A stretch of DNA of 64,000 bases, from positions 80,848,422 to 80,912,421 of the forward strand of contig CM061140.1 of assembly GCA_030789695.1 (NCBI GenBank). The letters are read 5' to 3'. Positions 1 to 9,276 of this stretch are shown piece after piece. The DNA comes from Scilla litardierei. Its lineage: Eukaryota; Streptophyta; Magnoliopsida; Asparagales; Asparagaceae. The stretch's first letter is position 1. Every line of letters starts with the position of its first letter. The position numbers and the translations under genes were made by a program. The notes under the pieces were generated by a model. It had not been told where the DNA came from, did no database searches, and worked only from the letters and a program-made list of their open reading frames with translations.

Positions 1-183
1 ATCCTCCATCATCCAAACCCTCACTTAACACATTCTACCTCTCATCTTCCTCAAAATCTCATCAAACCCCCAAAATCCACATCCAAACCTATTTCTCCAG
101 ATTTTTCCCTCATTTCCAGATTTGAGCCGGATCGTTCTTCCGTTGCCATGGTTGCTCGGCATCATTCTTCCGTTTCCGATACG

Positions 184-279
184 GTAATAATCGATCTCTT
201 AATGTTTTCATAACCCGTTGTGTTTTTGTGAAACCCTAATGAAATGAATGTTGTTTTGATGATTGTTTCTCCATAACAG
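184..279 (+). other. candidate leader intron in A LTR (GT-AG)
   Basis: A donor at GATACG|GTAATAA and an acceptor at CCATAACAG|CGACTT bound a 96-base T-rich stretch typical of short plant introns. The same sequence is present in the A-2 LTR. This is an inference from splice consensus only; no transcript is available. Confidence 0.4.
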
Positions 280-342
280 CGACTTCCCCGTAGATTAGCG
301 TCCGTGGGACGAACCCTCGTTGATCGTCATCCTCGGTGCTAG

Positions 343-1150
343 GCAAGTGAAACTTGCCACTTAGGGTTTTGGGCCATGTCTTAGGCCATTTGCTTGTTGT
401 AGGCGGAAAAAGAGACTAGGCGACGAAATGATACTCGTCTAGGCGCAAATTTAGGAACTAGCTTGACAACGAAGCTAGATCCGACATTTATCATGTTGCA
501 CAATTACCATGTTATGTTTAACTTCCATTAACGGTACGTAAACAAATTGTCATGTCATTGCATTCTTTAAGTGTTCCCGTGATTGCGTAGCTCCGCTACA
601 TCTTGTGAAATGATTGAGGCTAGGTGCACCCCTATGCCAAATGGAATACACTCCTGGTTGTGATCCAGGAAACGAGCTCTTGTGCGGAGCAACCCTGGCT
701 CATTTATTGAGCTCGTGTGCAGGGACCCTGGCTCGTTCACATGTGGGTATTGGGGGTAAGAGTTAAGCGGCCAATCAACTGGGAGTCTGACCGATCAGCA
801 ACTGCAGTGGTAAGGCGTAAACTCTGGGTTCTGGGGTAGTGTTAAGCGGCCAATCAGCGTGAATGCCAAACCGTTCAGCTGTAAGGCGTAAACATCTACA
901 AACAACTTGAAACGTGACTAGTGAAAAGATTGATATTGTTAGTAGCTTGGCTACTCTTGACTTGTCCCGATAATTGTTCTCTTGTACTTATTGTTTCACC
1001 ATGTCTTGCTTGTGCACTCATGTTATAACTGCCATGTCATGCATACTATAACTGCTAGGTTGTTAGTTTGCCTTTCTTTCAGTTTCCTTGCCCAAGTCTT
1101 TTAGACTTGCTGACATGTGCCCCTTTACTCTTTTGGGTGACACATGTTAG
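343..1150 (+). other. candidate leader GC-AG intron in A LTR
   Basis: The donor TAG|GCAAGT matches the GC-AG intron consensus. The proposed acceptor is CATGTTAG at 1150, just before the acidic frame. Family B LTRs have CAG|GCAAGT in the equivalent place (20347 in B-1) and an AG directly before their acidic frame. Conservation across two otherwise divergent LTRs supports splicing, but it is unproven. Confidence 0.35.
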
Positions 1151-1251
1151 ATCCTGAGCCTGAGTACATTGTAGAGGACGAGGTGTTTGCTGACGCCGAG
1201 CCTGAGCCTATGTTTGGCGAGGAGTACGTGGACACTGGGGACCAGTCCTAG
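1144..1251 (+). CDS. short acidic ORF in the A LTR
   Basis: This is a 35-codon frame with its own ATG, rich in Glu, Asp and Pro, beginning MLDPEPEY and ending TGDQS-stop. Copies lie at 7538-7645 and 59426-59533. Family B LTRs encode a similar segment (VEPEYEYE...DDQS-stop) at the equivalent place, 21239-21334 in B-1, although the flanking LTR is very different. It has no recognisable domain. It may be a translated micropeptide, a coding exon of a spliced leader transcript, or a conserved RNA or DNA element that happens to be open. I do not assign a function. Confidence 0.4.
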   Translation: MLDPEPEYIVEDEVFADAEPEPMFGEEYVDTGDQS

Positions 1252-1607
1252 TGTCTTCGTTGAGCTTTCCGTTTTTGTTTAGACTGCTGTTTTGTTGTCG
1301 GTGCGTAGCACCTATACTTTGTTACGTTGTTGCTTTTGTTGGCCTCGTTCTGGGCCTTTAAACTCTTTCTTTTAGCCTGGTGGCTTTTCTGGATGTTGAA
1401 CTTAATTTTCATGTTGGACAAATTATGAGATATGAGATTTTATTTCTGTCTCTCCTTGTGTTATTATTGTTGTTCCGTTTGTGGTTACAGGGACCTGCTT
1501 ATGTTTTATTGATGCTTATCGGGTTTGGGGCTTCACAGCTCCACTCTCGTGCGGACCTTTTTATGTCTCGCCTCCATTTTAGGGAAGCGGGGCGTGACAG
1601 GTTTTTT

Positions 1608-1624
1608 TGGTGGCCCATGCAGGT
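1608..1624 (+). promoter_or_regulatory. putative primer binding site, A-1
   Basis: TGGTGGCCCATGCAGGT begins 8 bases after the LTR end and is conserved in A-2 (59890-59906), B-1 (21683-21699) and B-2 (44522-44538, minus). It is not the initiator-Met site (TGGTATCAGAGC) used by many plant elements. It starts with TGG, as expected for pairing with a tRNA CCA end, but I do not recognise the tRNA. Confidence 0.45.
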
Positions 1625-1744
1625 CCTCTTCTGTAACTACGATTATCGGAATGACGATAATAATATTAGAATGTCCAATAAACTAAGTTCGATGTCTGAG
1701 TCATAAGCTATGAGTCTAATCTGCTTCGTTTTCTGTGTCATTAG

Positions 1745-2876
1745 ATGGCAGGAAGGCGATTCACCCGTGATGGAGGTAGTGGTGCGCCCCCTCATGATGA
1801 GGAGCCTGACCGGGAACCCACCAATGGAGAGATGATGTGGATGATCCTTCAGATGATGCAGGTGCAGCAGGGCGTGCTCCTGCAAGTCCAGAATGCTCCA
1901 CTTGCTCGAGCTGCCTGGGCACTTCCGGATGCCCCTCGCTCTGAGCCGGGAGCGAAACAATTTCGGGAGCTGGGTCCCGCATATTTTGATGGGTCTGAGG
2001 GTCCTCTGGCTGCCGATGAGTGGATTCGAAACATAGAGGATAACTTGAAGATGGCCAAGATCACCCCGGCTGGATGGGTTGATTTGGCGAAGAGGCAACT
2101 CAAGGATAATGCTCGGAACTGGTGGGATGCGGAAGAGAAGATGCTGGTGGAGCTGATAGCTTGGACTACCTTTACGTCCAGGTTTGATGAGGAGTTCTTT
2201 CCGAAGGCTGCTAGGAAGGAGATGTTGCAGCGCTTTATTGATCTGAAGCAAGGGAGCTTGACGGTGGACCTGTACCACCAAGAGTTCACTAGGCTGAGTC
2301 GGTTCGCACCGAAGATGGTGCAGGATGCTGATGAGAGGGCTCAGAGGTTCCTGCAGGGACTTGCTTTGGAGCTCCAGAGTTTTGTGTCTTCCTCTGATCT
2401 GGACTCTTATCAGAAGGTTCTGGTCGCTGCGAGGAGGCAGGAGCTGAACCTGAGTCAGAGGAGAGGACATGTTTCTGGTGCTGGGAAGAGGCCTATGGAG
2501 CATGCCAGGGCGGTGGTGAGACCTGGTTTCAAGCCTAATCAGCCAGCTCAGTTCAAGAGGCCAGGAGGGCCTATTCAGAAGACTTGCCATTTCTGCGGCA
2601 AGCCTGGCCACATCAAGGATTAGTGTAGGAAGTTTCTGGGCCAGTGTTTGGTTTGTGGTGATGCTTCCCATGTCGCGAAGGATTGTCGGCATGTGAATCA
2701 GCTGCGGAGGGCACCTGTTGCAGCACAGCCGTTGCAGCAGTGAGCGTCTGTTCCTGCTGGACATGGAGCAGCTCTTGTTCCACAGAGGCAGGCTTTTCAG
2801 CAGGCTATTCCACCGAGGAGGCAGGCTTTTCTGATGACCGCTGTGGAGAGCGAGGCTGTGGATGAGGTTATCGCAG
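1745..2876 (+). pseudogene. gag: A-1 gag (capsid/nucleocapsid), two nonsense codons
   Basis: Gag forms the virus-like particle in which reverse transcription takes place. The frame opens with MAGRRFTRDGG. A capsid-type region follows (PLAADEWIRNIED, then ARNWWDAEE, then RFIDLKQGSLTV), then a basic stretch and two zinc knuckles, CHFCGKPGHIKD and CLVCGDASHVAKDC. The frame is broken by TAG at 2621-2623, where A-2 has CAG inside the first knuckle, and by TGA near 2742, where A-2 has CGA. Both are C-to-T changes. The last complete codons read VIA plus one base, and the coding sequence then meets intron 1. Without splicing the frame would end about 13 residues into the intron. The start follows A-2 and family B, which share the MAGRR opening. 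Confidence 0.9.
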
Positions 2877-2989
2877 GTAATCCTCAATCTAGCTGTTACT
2901 TTCCTAGCTGGTTTTGATTGTTAGATTGTGTTGTTTGCTTGAACATGATTGTTTGCTAGACTAGGGTTTGATTGTTAATTGCTTGTTAG
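2877..2989 (+). other. intron 1 at the gag/pol boundary, A-1
   Basis: 113 bases, GCAG|GTAATC to TTGTTAG|GTG, T-rich with in-frame stops. Joining the flanks gives a phase-1 junction reading VIAG then VVLV and continuing into the protease LFDSGAS. The same position holds introns of 114 (A-2), 116 (B-1) and 124 bases (B-2). Conservation of position, phase and borders in four copies is the evidence; splicing itself is inferred. Confidence 0.75.
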
Positions 2990-5408
2990 GTGTGGTTTTG
3001 GTGTGCACATTTCCTGCACGAGTCCTCTTTGACTCTGGTGCATCGATGTGCATTATTTCTCGGAGCTTCGTGGAGAAGCATTCCTTGTCGACGTCCCCTC
3101 TTCCCAAGAGTTGGAATATCGTTACAGGGAATGGCGTGGTCTCGGTGCATCTTGGTTGCAATTCTTGCTCGTTGGTGGTCTGTGGACATGAGCTTTACGC
3201 TGATTTCATTGTCCACGACATCATCAACTATGATGCAGTTCTTGGGATGGATTGGCTTACGAGCTTTTATGCTACGATCGACTGTCGGAGGAAGAAGTTG
3301 GTGTTCGAGATTCCGGACATCCAGTATTTGAGTTCAGCCGTGGTAGCAGCTCGCTTGGTCCTGTCAGGTTTCGGGCCAGGCCGGTGGAGGTTATGGCTAT
3401 GTAGATGGAGTTGGAGAGGCCAGCTGTGGTGCGGGATTTTGATGACGTCTTCCCTGAGGAGATGTCTGGTTTGCCACCTGATCGATCTCTAGAATTTTTT
3501 ATTGATCTTGTTCCGGGAGCGCACCCGATTTCGAAGGCGCCGTATCGTATGGCACCCGCTGAGTTGGAGGAATTGCGGAAGCAGCTGGATGAGCTTTCGC
3601 AGAAGGGTTATATCAATCCTAGTGTGTCTCCGTGGGGAGCACCGGTGCTGCTGGTGAAGAAGAAGGATGGTTCGCGTTGCATGTGCGTGGACTATCGGGA
3701 GTTGAATGCGGTGACCATCAAGAATAAATACATGTTGCCTCGCATTGATGATATTTTTGATCAGCTTGGAGGTTCGAGGGTGTTTTCGAAGTTGGATCTG
3801 AGGAGTGGTTACCATCAGTTGAAGGTGAAGAAGGGAGATGTTCCGAAGACAGCGTTCAGGACGAAGTATGGACACTACGAGTTTGTGGTTATGCCTTTCG
3901 GTGTAACCAACGCACCTGCAGTTTTCATGAATCTGATGAACCTGATTTTCTACGACTTTTTGGATAAGTTTGTCGTTATCTTTATTGACGACATTCTGAT
4001 CTATTCGAAGTCGGAGGAGGAGCATGCCTCGCACTTGAGGACGGTGTTGGAGATTCTGAGGAAGCATCGGTTGTATGCTAAGTTTTCGAAGTGCGAGTTT
4101 TGGCTGGACAGAGTTGCTTTTCTCGGGCATGTGGTGACTGGGGATGGTATTTCAGTGGATCCCGAGAAGATTAGGGCCATCAGAGAGTGGCCTGTTCCGC
4201 AGTCAGCGTCTGAGATTCGGAGTTTCCTTGGTTTGGCGGGATATTATCGACGTTTCATTAAGGACTTTTCCCGTATTGCTGAGCCGATGACCAGGTTAAC
4301 GCGGAAGGATGTTGCTTTTGTTTGGTCGGATGATTGTGAGGATGCTTTTGGTGTTCTAAGGGAGAGATTGACGACTGCCCCTATTCTTGTTGTGCCTGAT
4401 CGCAGCGGTGGATTTGAGATCTTTTGCGATGCTTCTGGCAAGGGTCTCGGTTGTGTGTTGCATCAGCACGGGCATGTTGTGGCGTATGCTTCTCGTCAGC
4501 TCAAGGTTCATGAGAAGAATTACCCGACGCATGATTTGGAGTTGGCTGCTGTTGTGTTTGCTCTTAAGATTTGGAGGCACTTCCTGCTGAGTGAGAAAGT
4601 GAAGATTTTCACCGATCACAAAAGCTTGAAGTATATTTTTACTCAGAAGGAGCTCAACATGCGACATCGTCGATGGTTGGAGCTCATGGCGGATTATGAG
4701 ATTGATTTGCAGTTTCACCCTGGCAAGGTGAATGTGGTTACTGATGCACTGAGTAGGCTTCCAGCGGTGATGATTTTGACTTCGCAGTGGAGATTGCAGC
4801 AGGATTTTTACGAGTCTGGTGTTGAGATTGTTCTTCCTAGGGAGGTTTCTTCGTTGATGTGTATGCAGATACAGTCGACGCTCGTGGATCGGATTAAGGC
4901 GAGTCAGGCCGGAGATCCGAAGCTGGTGAAGATTCGGGAGCAGGTGGAAGCCAGTCTGCAGACTGACTTTTTGATTCATGAGGATGGCTCGCTGAGGTTT
5001 GGAGCCAGGTTGTGTGTGCCAGCTGGGGATATTAGAGAGGATTTGATGGTGGAGGCACATAGTTCGCCGTATTCTGTGCATCCTGGTGGCACCAAGATGT
5101 ACCAGGATCTTCGTCTGAACTATTGGTGGCATGGCATGAAGAGGAGTGTGGCTCGGAGTGTAGCCAAGTGTTTGGTTTGCCAACAAGTAAAGACGGAGCA
5201 TCAGCGTACGGCCGGGTTGCTACAACCACTTCCGATTCCGGAGTGGAAATGGCAACACATCACTATGGATTTCGTGACTGGACTACCTCGGAGTCCGAAG
5301 CAGAATGACGCGATTTGGGTGATCGTAGATCGATTGAACAAATCCGCGCACTTTATTCCATTCCGAGTGGGACAGTCCACTGAGGCGCTAGCGAGGAGAT
5401 ATATGGTG
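2990..5408 (+). pseudogene. pol: A-1 pol: protease, RT, RNase H, integrase N-part
   Basis: The aspartic protease motif LFDSGAS lies near 3024. RT then runs from [16 protein letters not shown] through [16 protein letters not shown] to the catalytic FIDDIL near 3985. RNase H has CDASGKGLG and FTDHKSLKY, and the integrase zinc finger plus the first catalytic Asp ([12 protein letters not shown]) follow near 5055-5290. The reading frame is interrupted by a 1-base deletion near 3315, between protease and RT, and by TAG at 3402-3404. From 3405 the frame is open through the integrase N-part. The exon ends at GTG|GTAAAT at the position where B-1 and B-2 have GAG|GTAAAA. Confidence 0.92.
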
Positions 5409-5479
5409 GTAAATTCTTTTACTCTCTGTTTTTATTTCCTTTTCCTAGTTTGGATAGTGATGTAACGTGAATCGTGCAT
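5409..5479 (+). other. intron 2 remnant in integrase, A-1 (acceptor lost)
   Basis: The donor GTAAATTCTT is preserved, but the 3' end reads CGTGCAT|GAG where B-1 and B-2 read CGTGCAG|GAG, so the AG has become AT. The stretch is 71 bases, against 80 and 79 in the other copies. This copy probably cannot splice here normally. Confidence 0.65.
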
Positions 5480-6382
5480 GAGGTCGTACGACTTCACGGA
5501 GTCCCCGTGAGTATCGTGTCGGACAGAGACACGAGGTTCACATCTCAGTTCTAGCAGAGTTTATAGAAGAGTTTGGGTACGCGTCTGAGTTTCAGCACGG
5601 CGTACCATCCGCAGACGGATGGCCAGTCCGAGAGGACGATTCAGATCTTGGAGAACATGTTGAGGGCGTGCATGTTGGATTTCAAGGGTTCGTGGGAGGA
5701 CCATCTACATCTGGTAGAGTTTTCTTACAACAACATCTTCCATGTGAGTATTGGCATGGCGCCTTTCGCCGCTCTTTATGGGAGGAAATGTCGATCGCCG
5801 TTGAGTTGGGACGACGTTGGTGATCGGGAGCTGTTGGGACCTGAGATGATTATGGAGGCTGTGGATGTTGTCAGGAACATTCGGGAGAGGTTGAGGATTG
5901 CTCAGGACCGTTTTAAGCATTGGGCGGATGCTAAACGTCGTCCTTTGGAGTTTCAGCCGGGAGACCATGTGTTTCTGAGAATTTCCCCGAATCGTGGTGT
6001 GATTCACTTTGGGAAGCGAGGGAAGTTGAGCCCGCGATACATTGGACCGTTTGACATTCTGGAGAGAGTTGGCGAGGTAGCCTACCACTTAGCCTTGCCG
6101 CCATCTTTGGAGGGAGTTCACAATGTTTTCAATGTGTCGCAGCTTCGTCGATACATTAGCGATCCATCTCATGCTGTGGATTTCTCGGAGATTACCGTTC
6201 GCCCCGATATGACGTATGACCAGCAGCCAGTGCAGATTCTGCACAGGCGTCAGAAGTCACTTTGGAACAAGGTTGTCAAACTTGTGGGGGTGATGTGGCG
6301 ACACGGCTCGCCTGGAGAGTCTACTTGGGAGAATGAGGATGAGATGCGAGAGCGTTTAGCACTTTTGTTCCCGGACACGTGA
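5480..6382 (+). pseudogene. pol: A-1 pol: integrase core end and chromodomain-like tail
   Basis: The segment resumes with integrase catalytic Asp 2 ([12 protein letters not shown]) and Glu ([11 protein letters not shown]), then the GPY-type region ([20 protein letters not shown]) and a C-terminal chromodomain-like module (QPVQILHRRQKSL...[17 protein letters not shown]), expected to steer integration toward chromatin marks. Two in-frame TAG codons lie between 5550 and 5570, where B-1 has TGG and CAG, so the integrase core is dead. The frame is then open from 5573 to the stop at 6380-6382. Confidence 0.88.
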
Positions 6383-6415
6383 GTATTGGGAAATTCCGAG
6401 GTCGGAATTTTTCTT

Positions 6416-6428
6416 AAGTTGGGGAGGA
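6416..6428 (+). promoter_or_regulatory. polypurine tract, A-1
   Basis: AAGTTGGGGAGGA immediately precedes the LTR start TGTAACG. It is the expected plus-strand primer. The same sequence is found in B-2 at 39693-39705 on the minus strand. Confidence 0.85.
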
Positions 6429-7778
6429 TGTAACGACTGGTTTTCTTGTATCTGGATTATTATATTATATTATATGTTTTGGTGGAATTTCTCCTTATGC
6501 GTGGTTTTCTTCTCCATAGCTTTCATTTTCGATCGTTTCGTCGTGATTTTCTAGCTTTTTCCTTAGAATCATCGATTTTGGAGTAAGTCATTCGTGACGG
6601 GCTTCATATCGGTCATATCTTATTGTTAGATCAAGCCTAGGAGTCTTAGGAATCGATCCCGGAGCTTCGCGCTCCATTTCGGAACTTTTGGTGCACATTA
6701 GCCGGTGTAAGAAGGGGCACCGATCGACTAGATGACGATCCAGTAGGTCGAAAAACCATCTTGAACCGACTAGTTGGCTTTGTAAATTTCTCAGGAGTTA
6801 CTGTTTATCGTTAGTCGGTCTAAGAACGTTGGTTGACCGACTAGGTTGCAAACTAGTCGGTCAGCAATGCTTCTTTCACCGACTAACTCATTAACTATTT
6901 TATTGGTACCAGTTACTGTTCATTCTTAGTCGGTCTAAGTTCATCTTTCGACCGACTAGTTGTTAAACTAGTCGGTTAAGTTTTGTACTCAGACCGACTA
7001 ATTCTTAGTTCTTCTGTACAGTCGAGTACTGTTCACTTTTAGTCGGTCTAAGAACGTTCATCGACCGACTAGATGTCAAACTAGTCGGTCAGTAATTGTT
7101 CTTTGACCGACTAACTCTTAGTTCAGGTTTTCACATGTGGGTATTGGGGGTAAGAGTTAAGCGGCCAATCAACTGGGAGTCTGACCGATCAGCAACTGCA
7201 GTGGTAAGGCGTAAACTCTGGGTTCTGGGGTAGTGTTAAGCGGCCAATCAGCGTGAATACCAAACCTTTCAGCTGTAAGGCGTAAACATCTACAAACAAC
7301 TTGAAACGTGACTAGTGAAAAGATTGAGATTGTTAGTAGCTTGGCTACTCTTGACTTGTCCCGATAATTTTTCTCTTGTACTTATTATTTCACCATGTCT
7401 TGCTTGTGCACTCATGTTATAACTGCCATGTCATGCATACTATAACTGCTAGGTTGTTAGTTTGCCTTTCTTTCAGTTTCCTTGCCCAAGTCTTTTAGAC
7501 TTGCTGACATGTGCCCCTTTACTCTTTTGGGTGACACATGTTAGATCCTGAGCCTGAGTACATTGTAGAGGACGAGGTGTTTGCTGACGCCGAGCCCGAG
7601 CCTGTGTTTGGCGAGGAGTACGTGGACACTGGGGACCAGTCCTAGTGTCTTCGTTGAGCTTTCCCTTTTTGTTTAGACTGATGTTTTGTTGTCGGTGCGT
7701 AGCACCTATACTTTGTTACGTTGTTGCTTTTGTTGGCCTTGTTCTGGGCCTTAAGACTCTTTCTTTTAGCCTGGTGGC
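6429..7778 (+). repeat. A-1 3' LTR with internal deletion and truncated end
   Basis: It starts TGTAACGACTGG. It matches 57599-58030 from about 6701 to 7132, then jumps to sequence matching 59021 onward, so about 990 bases including the TATA box are missing. The end is cut at GGTGGC (7778), where family LTRs continue with TTTTCTGGATG for another ~220 bases. It retains the acidic ORF at 7538-7645. It is unlikely to work as a promoter. Confidence 0.9.
6740..7130 (+). repeat. tandem TAGTCGGTC/GACCGACTA repeat in A LTR
   Basis: Degenerate units of about 115 bases, each carrying TTAGTCGGTC, GACCGACTAG and ACTAGTCGGTC in alternating orientation, separated by segments such as TTACTGTTCATTCT. Local stem-loops are possible. 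Related arrays lie at 57610-58125 (A-2), about 13640-14190 and 53550-54060 (C1 LTRs) and 32090-32350 (C1 internal). Confidence 0.85.
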
Positions 7779-8082
7779 GTTATATTTATATTTCTTTACT
7801 TTCTGTTTTTAATAAATTCCAGAAATCCCTCACCAAAAATAGCCAGAAGCTCCCAAAAACTCTGGAAAAATTCCAGAAAATCCAGAAAAATCCCAGAAGT
7901 ACCTTAAAAATAAGGGAAGCAAAAATTAGTCCATAAAAATCATATTTTATGTATAAAATAAGATTAGGCATTAATAATCCACGATATCACAAAAACACAC
8001 GTATCAATGCCAAAATTAACATGATATACACATAAAATACCCAGAAATGGGGGGGAATATGCAATTTAAATCCCGAATCACA
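7779..8082 (-). repeat. X 3' LTR remnant
   Basis: It matches 12344-12664 of the X 5' LTR and starts on the minus strand with TGTGATTCGGG at 8082. The remaining ~1.27 kb is missing where the element is fused to the A-1 LTR, with a GC shared at the breakpoint. Confidence 0.88.
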
Positions 8083-8090
8083 CCCCCAAC
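8083..8090 (-). promoter_or_regulatory. X polypurine tract
   Basis: GTTGGGGG on the minus strand directly abuts the TGTGATTC start of the X 3' LTR. Confidence 0.7.
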
Positions 8091-9276
8091 TAGATTTTTG
8101 CTAGTCCCTAGCAAAATATGCGATAAATTCGGATTAAATTGAAAAACATGCACCAAAATCAAGATATCCTCATGGCACCCCAAATGATGTTTCCAAATGA
8201 TTTCAAAGTCAATATACCCAATGTATGAAAGTAAATAACAAATGACATTCTCTTCAATCAAATTCAAAGAAAAGTAAGGAAATAAGCACTGTATCGCATG
8301 TGTCAGAAAATATCACGATGTCAAAGTTTCCAATTTTCATAGAAATGGCCAAAACAAAAGAAATTCCTCTAAGTTGTGGGAGATGAGATTGCATCACACA
8401 TGTTGCTTATTCTGTCATTTTTTCATTCATTTTTCTTTTCTTTTCTTTTTTTTTCTTTTTTTGTATTTTTTTTTGAAGTTTATGTTTTGCATTCACGCGA
8501 TAACGCTATGAGATGCAAACACCGCCTCCTTTGCATACACGTGATGACGCTATATAGGCAAACGGATGGAATGATCCCCTAAATCTCATTTTTGGCGTCC
8601 TCCCCAATGTTTCGTGGGGCACCGGCTACTCAATTTGATTAGAAAGAAACATTCACTTATACTAACTCTCTTTTTCATTCTCCAACATGAATTATCAACT
8701 CATCCACCCACTTCTAAGAAGAAAACAAAGCATGCACAATTGACCAAATCCAATCCAATTAGAAACTACACCATTCATCCCAATTCATGCAAATACTTAC
8801 ACCAAACTATTCCCGAATTGTTTCAAAGAGAAATCATGACGTATAAAATAGTTCATACATGGCATATTCGCATATGAATCCAAAATGGAAAAGGAATGAA
8901 AACGTGCCAATCAAACATCGAGAAATCGATACCAAAATAATAATACGAAAATAGCATGACATGAAAGCATGTAGGGACAACACAAAGCTAATGGCGTAGG
9001 GACAAGGAGGCCAAAATATGATATGCAATGAAGTGCAATGGGATGAGGCGAAGCATGGAGGGATCTCAAAAAAAAATTCTACACCAAAATCCTAACAATA
9101 CTAAAGATTCTAACACTCTCCCCCCAACTTAAAATAAGCATTGTCCTCAATGATGGAAGAGTATCATATCTTGGCAAAAGATCCTAGAAAAGAGAAAAAA
9201 AATACGAAAGCAAACTTGCAAAAGCAAACTAACTAACTTTTTATTTATTTACACTACTTAAAGGAAAGAATACACC
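8091..9276 (-). other. X 3' non-coding region
   Basis: AT-rich DNA without a credible ORF. It holds a long T-rich tract near 8415-8475 and, at 9118-9155, the minus-strand motif CATTGAGGACAATGC followed by AAGTTGGGGGGAG, which marks Athila/Tat elements upstream of the 3' LTR. Its distance of about 1 kb from the LTR means it is not the functional polypurine tract here. Confidence 0.7.

Larger units (their letters stand above)
1..1599 (+). repeat. A-1 5' LTR (3' part)
   Basis: This stretch is colinear with 58283-59881 without any net length change and ends in GGGGCGTGACA at 1599, directly before the putative primer site. The missing 5' part (U3 and TATA box) lies upstream of the window. It contains candidate leader splice sites and the short acidic reading frame listed separately. 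Confidence 0.93.
1..7778 (+). mobile_element. A-1, Ty3/gypsy Tekay-like chromovirus, damaged
   Basis: The order is 5' LTR (5' part outside the window), putative PBS, gag, intron 1, protease-RT-RNase H-integrase N-part, intron 2, integrase C-part with a chromodomain-like tail, polypurine tract and 3' LTR. The RT, RNase H and integrase wording is typical of the Tekay/Del lineage. Full LTRs of this family would be about 2.55 kb, combining 6429-6700 with 57599-59881. The copy is decayed: several nonsense codons, at least one frameshift, a lost splice acceptor, an LTR deletion near 7133, and loss of the last ~220 bp of the 3' LTR at the fusion with element X. The terminal dinucleotides TG...CA come from 6429 and 1599. 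Confidence 0.93.

Noticed and set aside
1643..2887. A 414-codon open frame on the minus strand opposite A-1 gag (and 59925-60974 opposite A-2 gag)
   Set aside because: It is the antisense shadow of a real gag with zinc knuckles; its Leu/Pro/Arg-rich composition has no domain character.
8376..8877. Small plus-strand ORFs in the X 3' region
   Set aside because: Low-complexity T-rich and AT-rich sequence with no domain or conserved start; left as non-coding.
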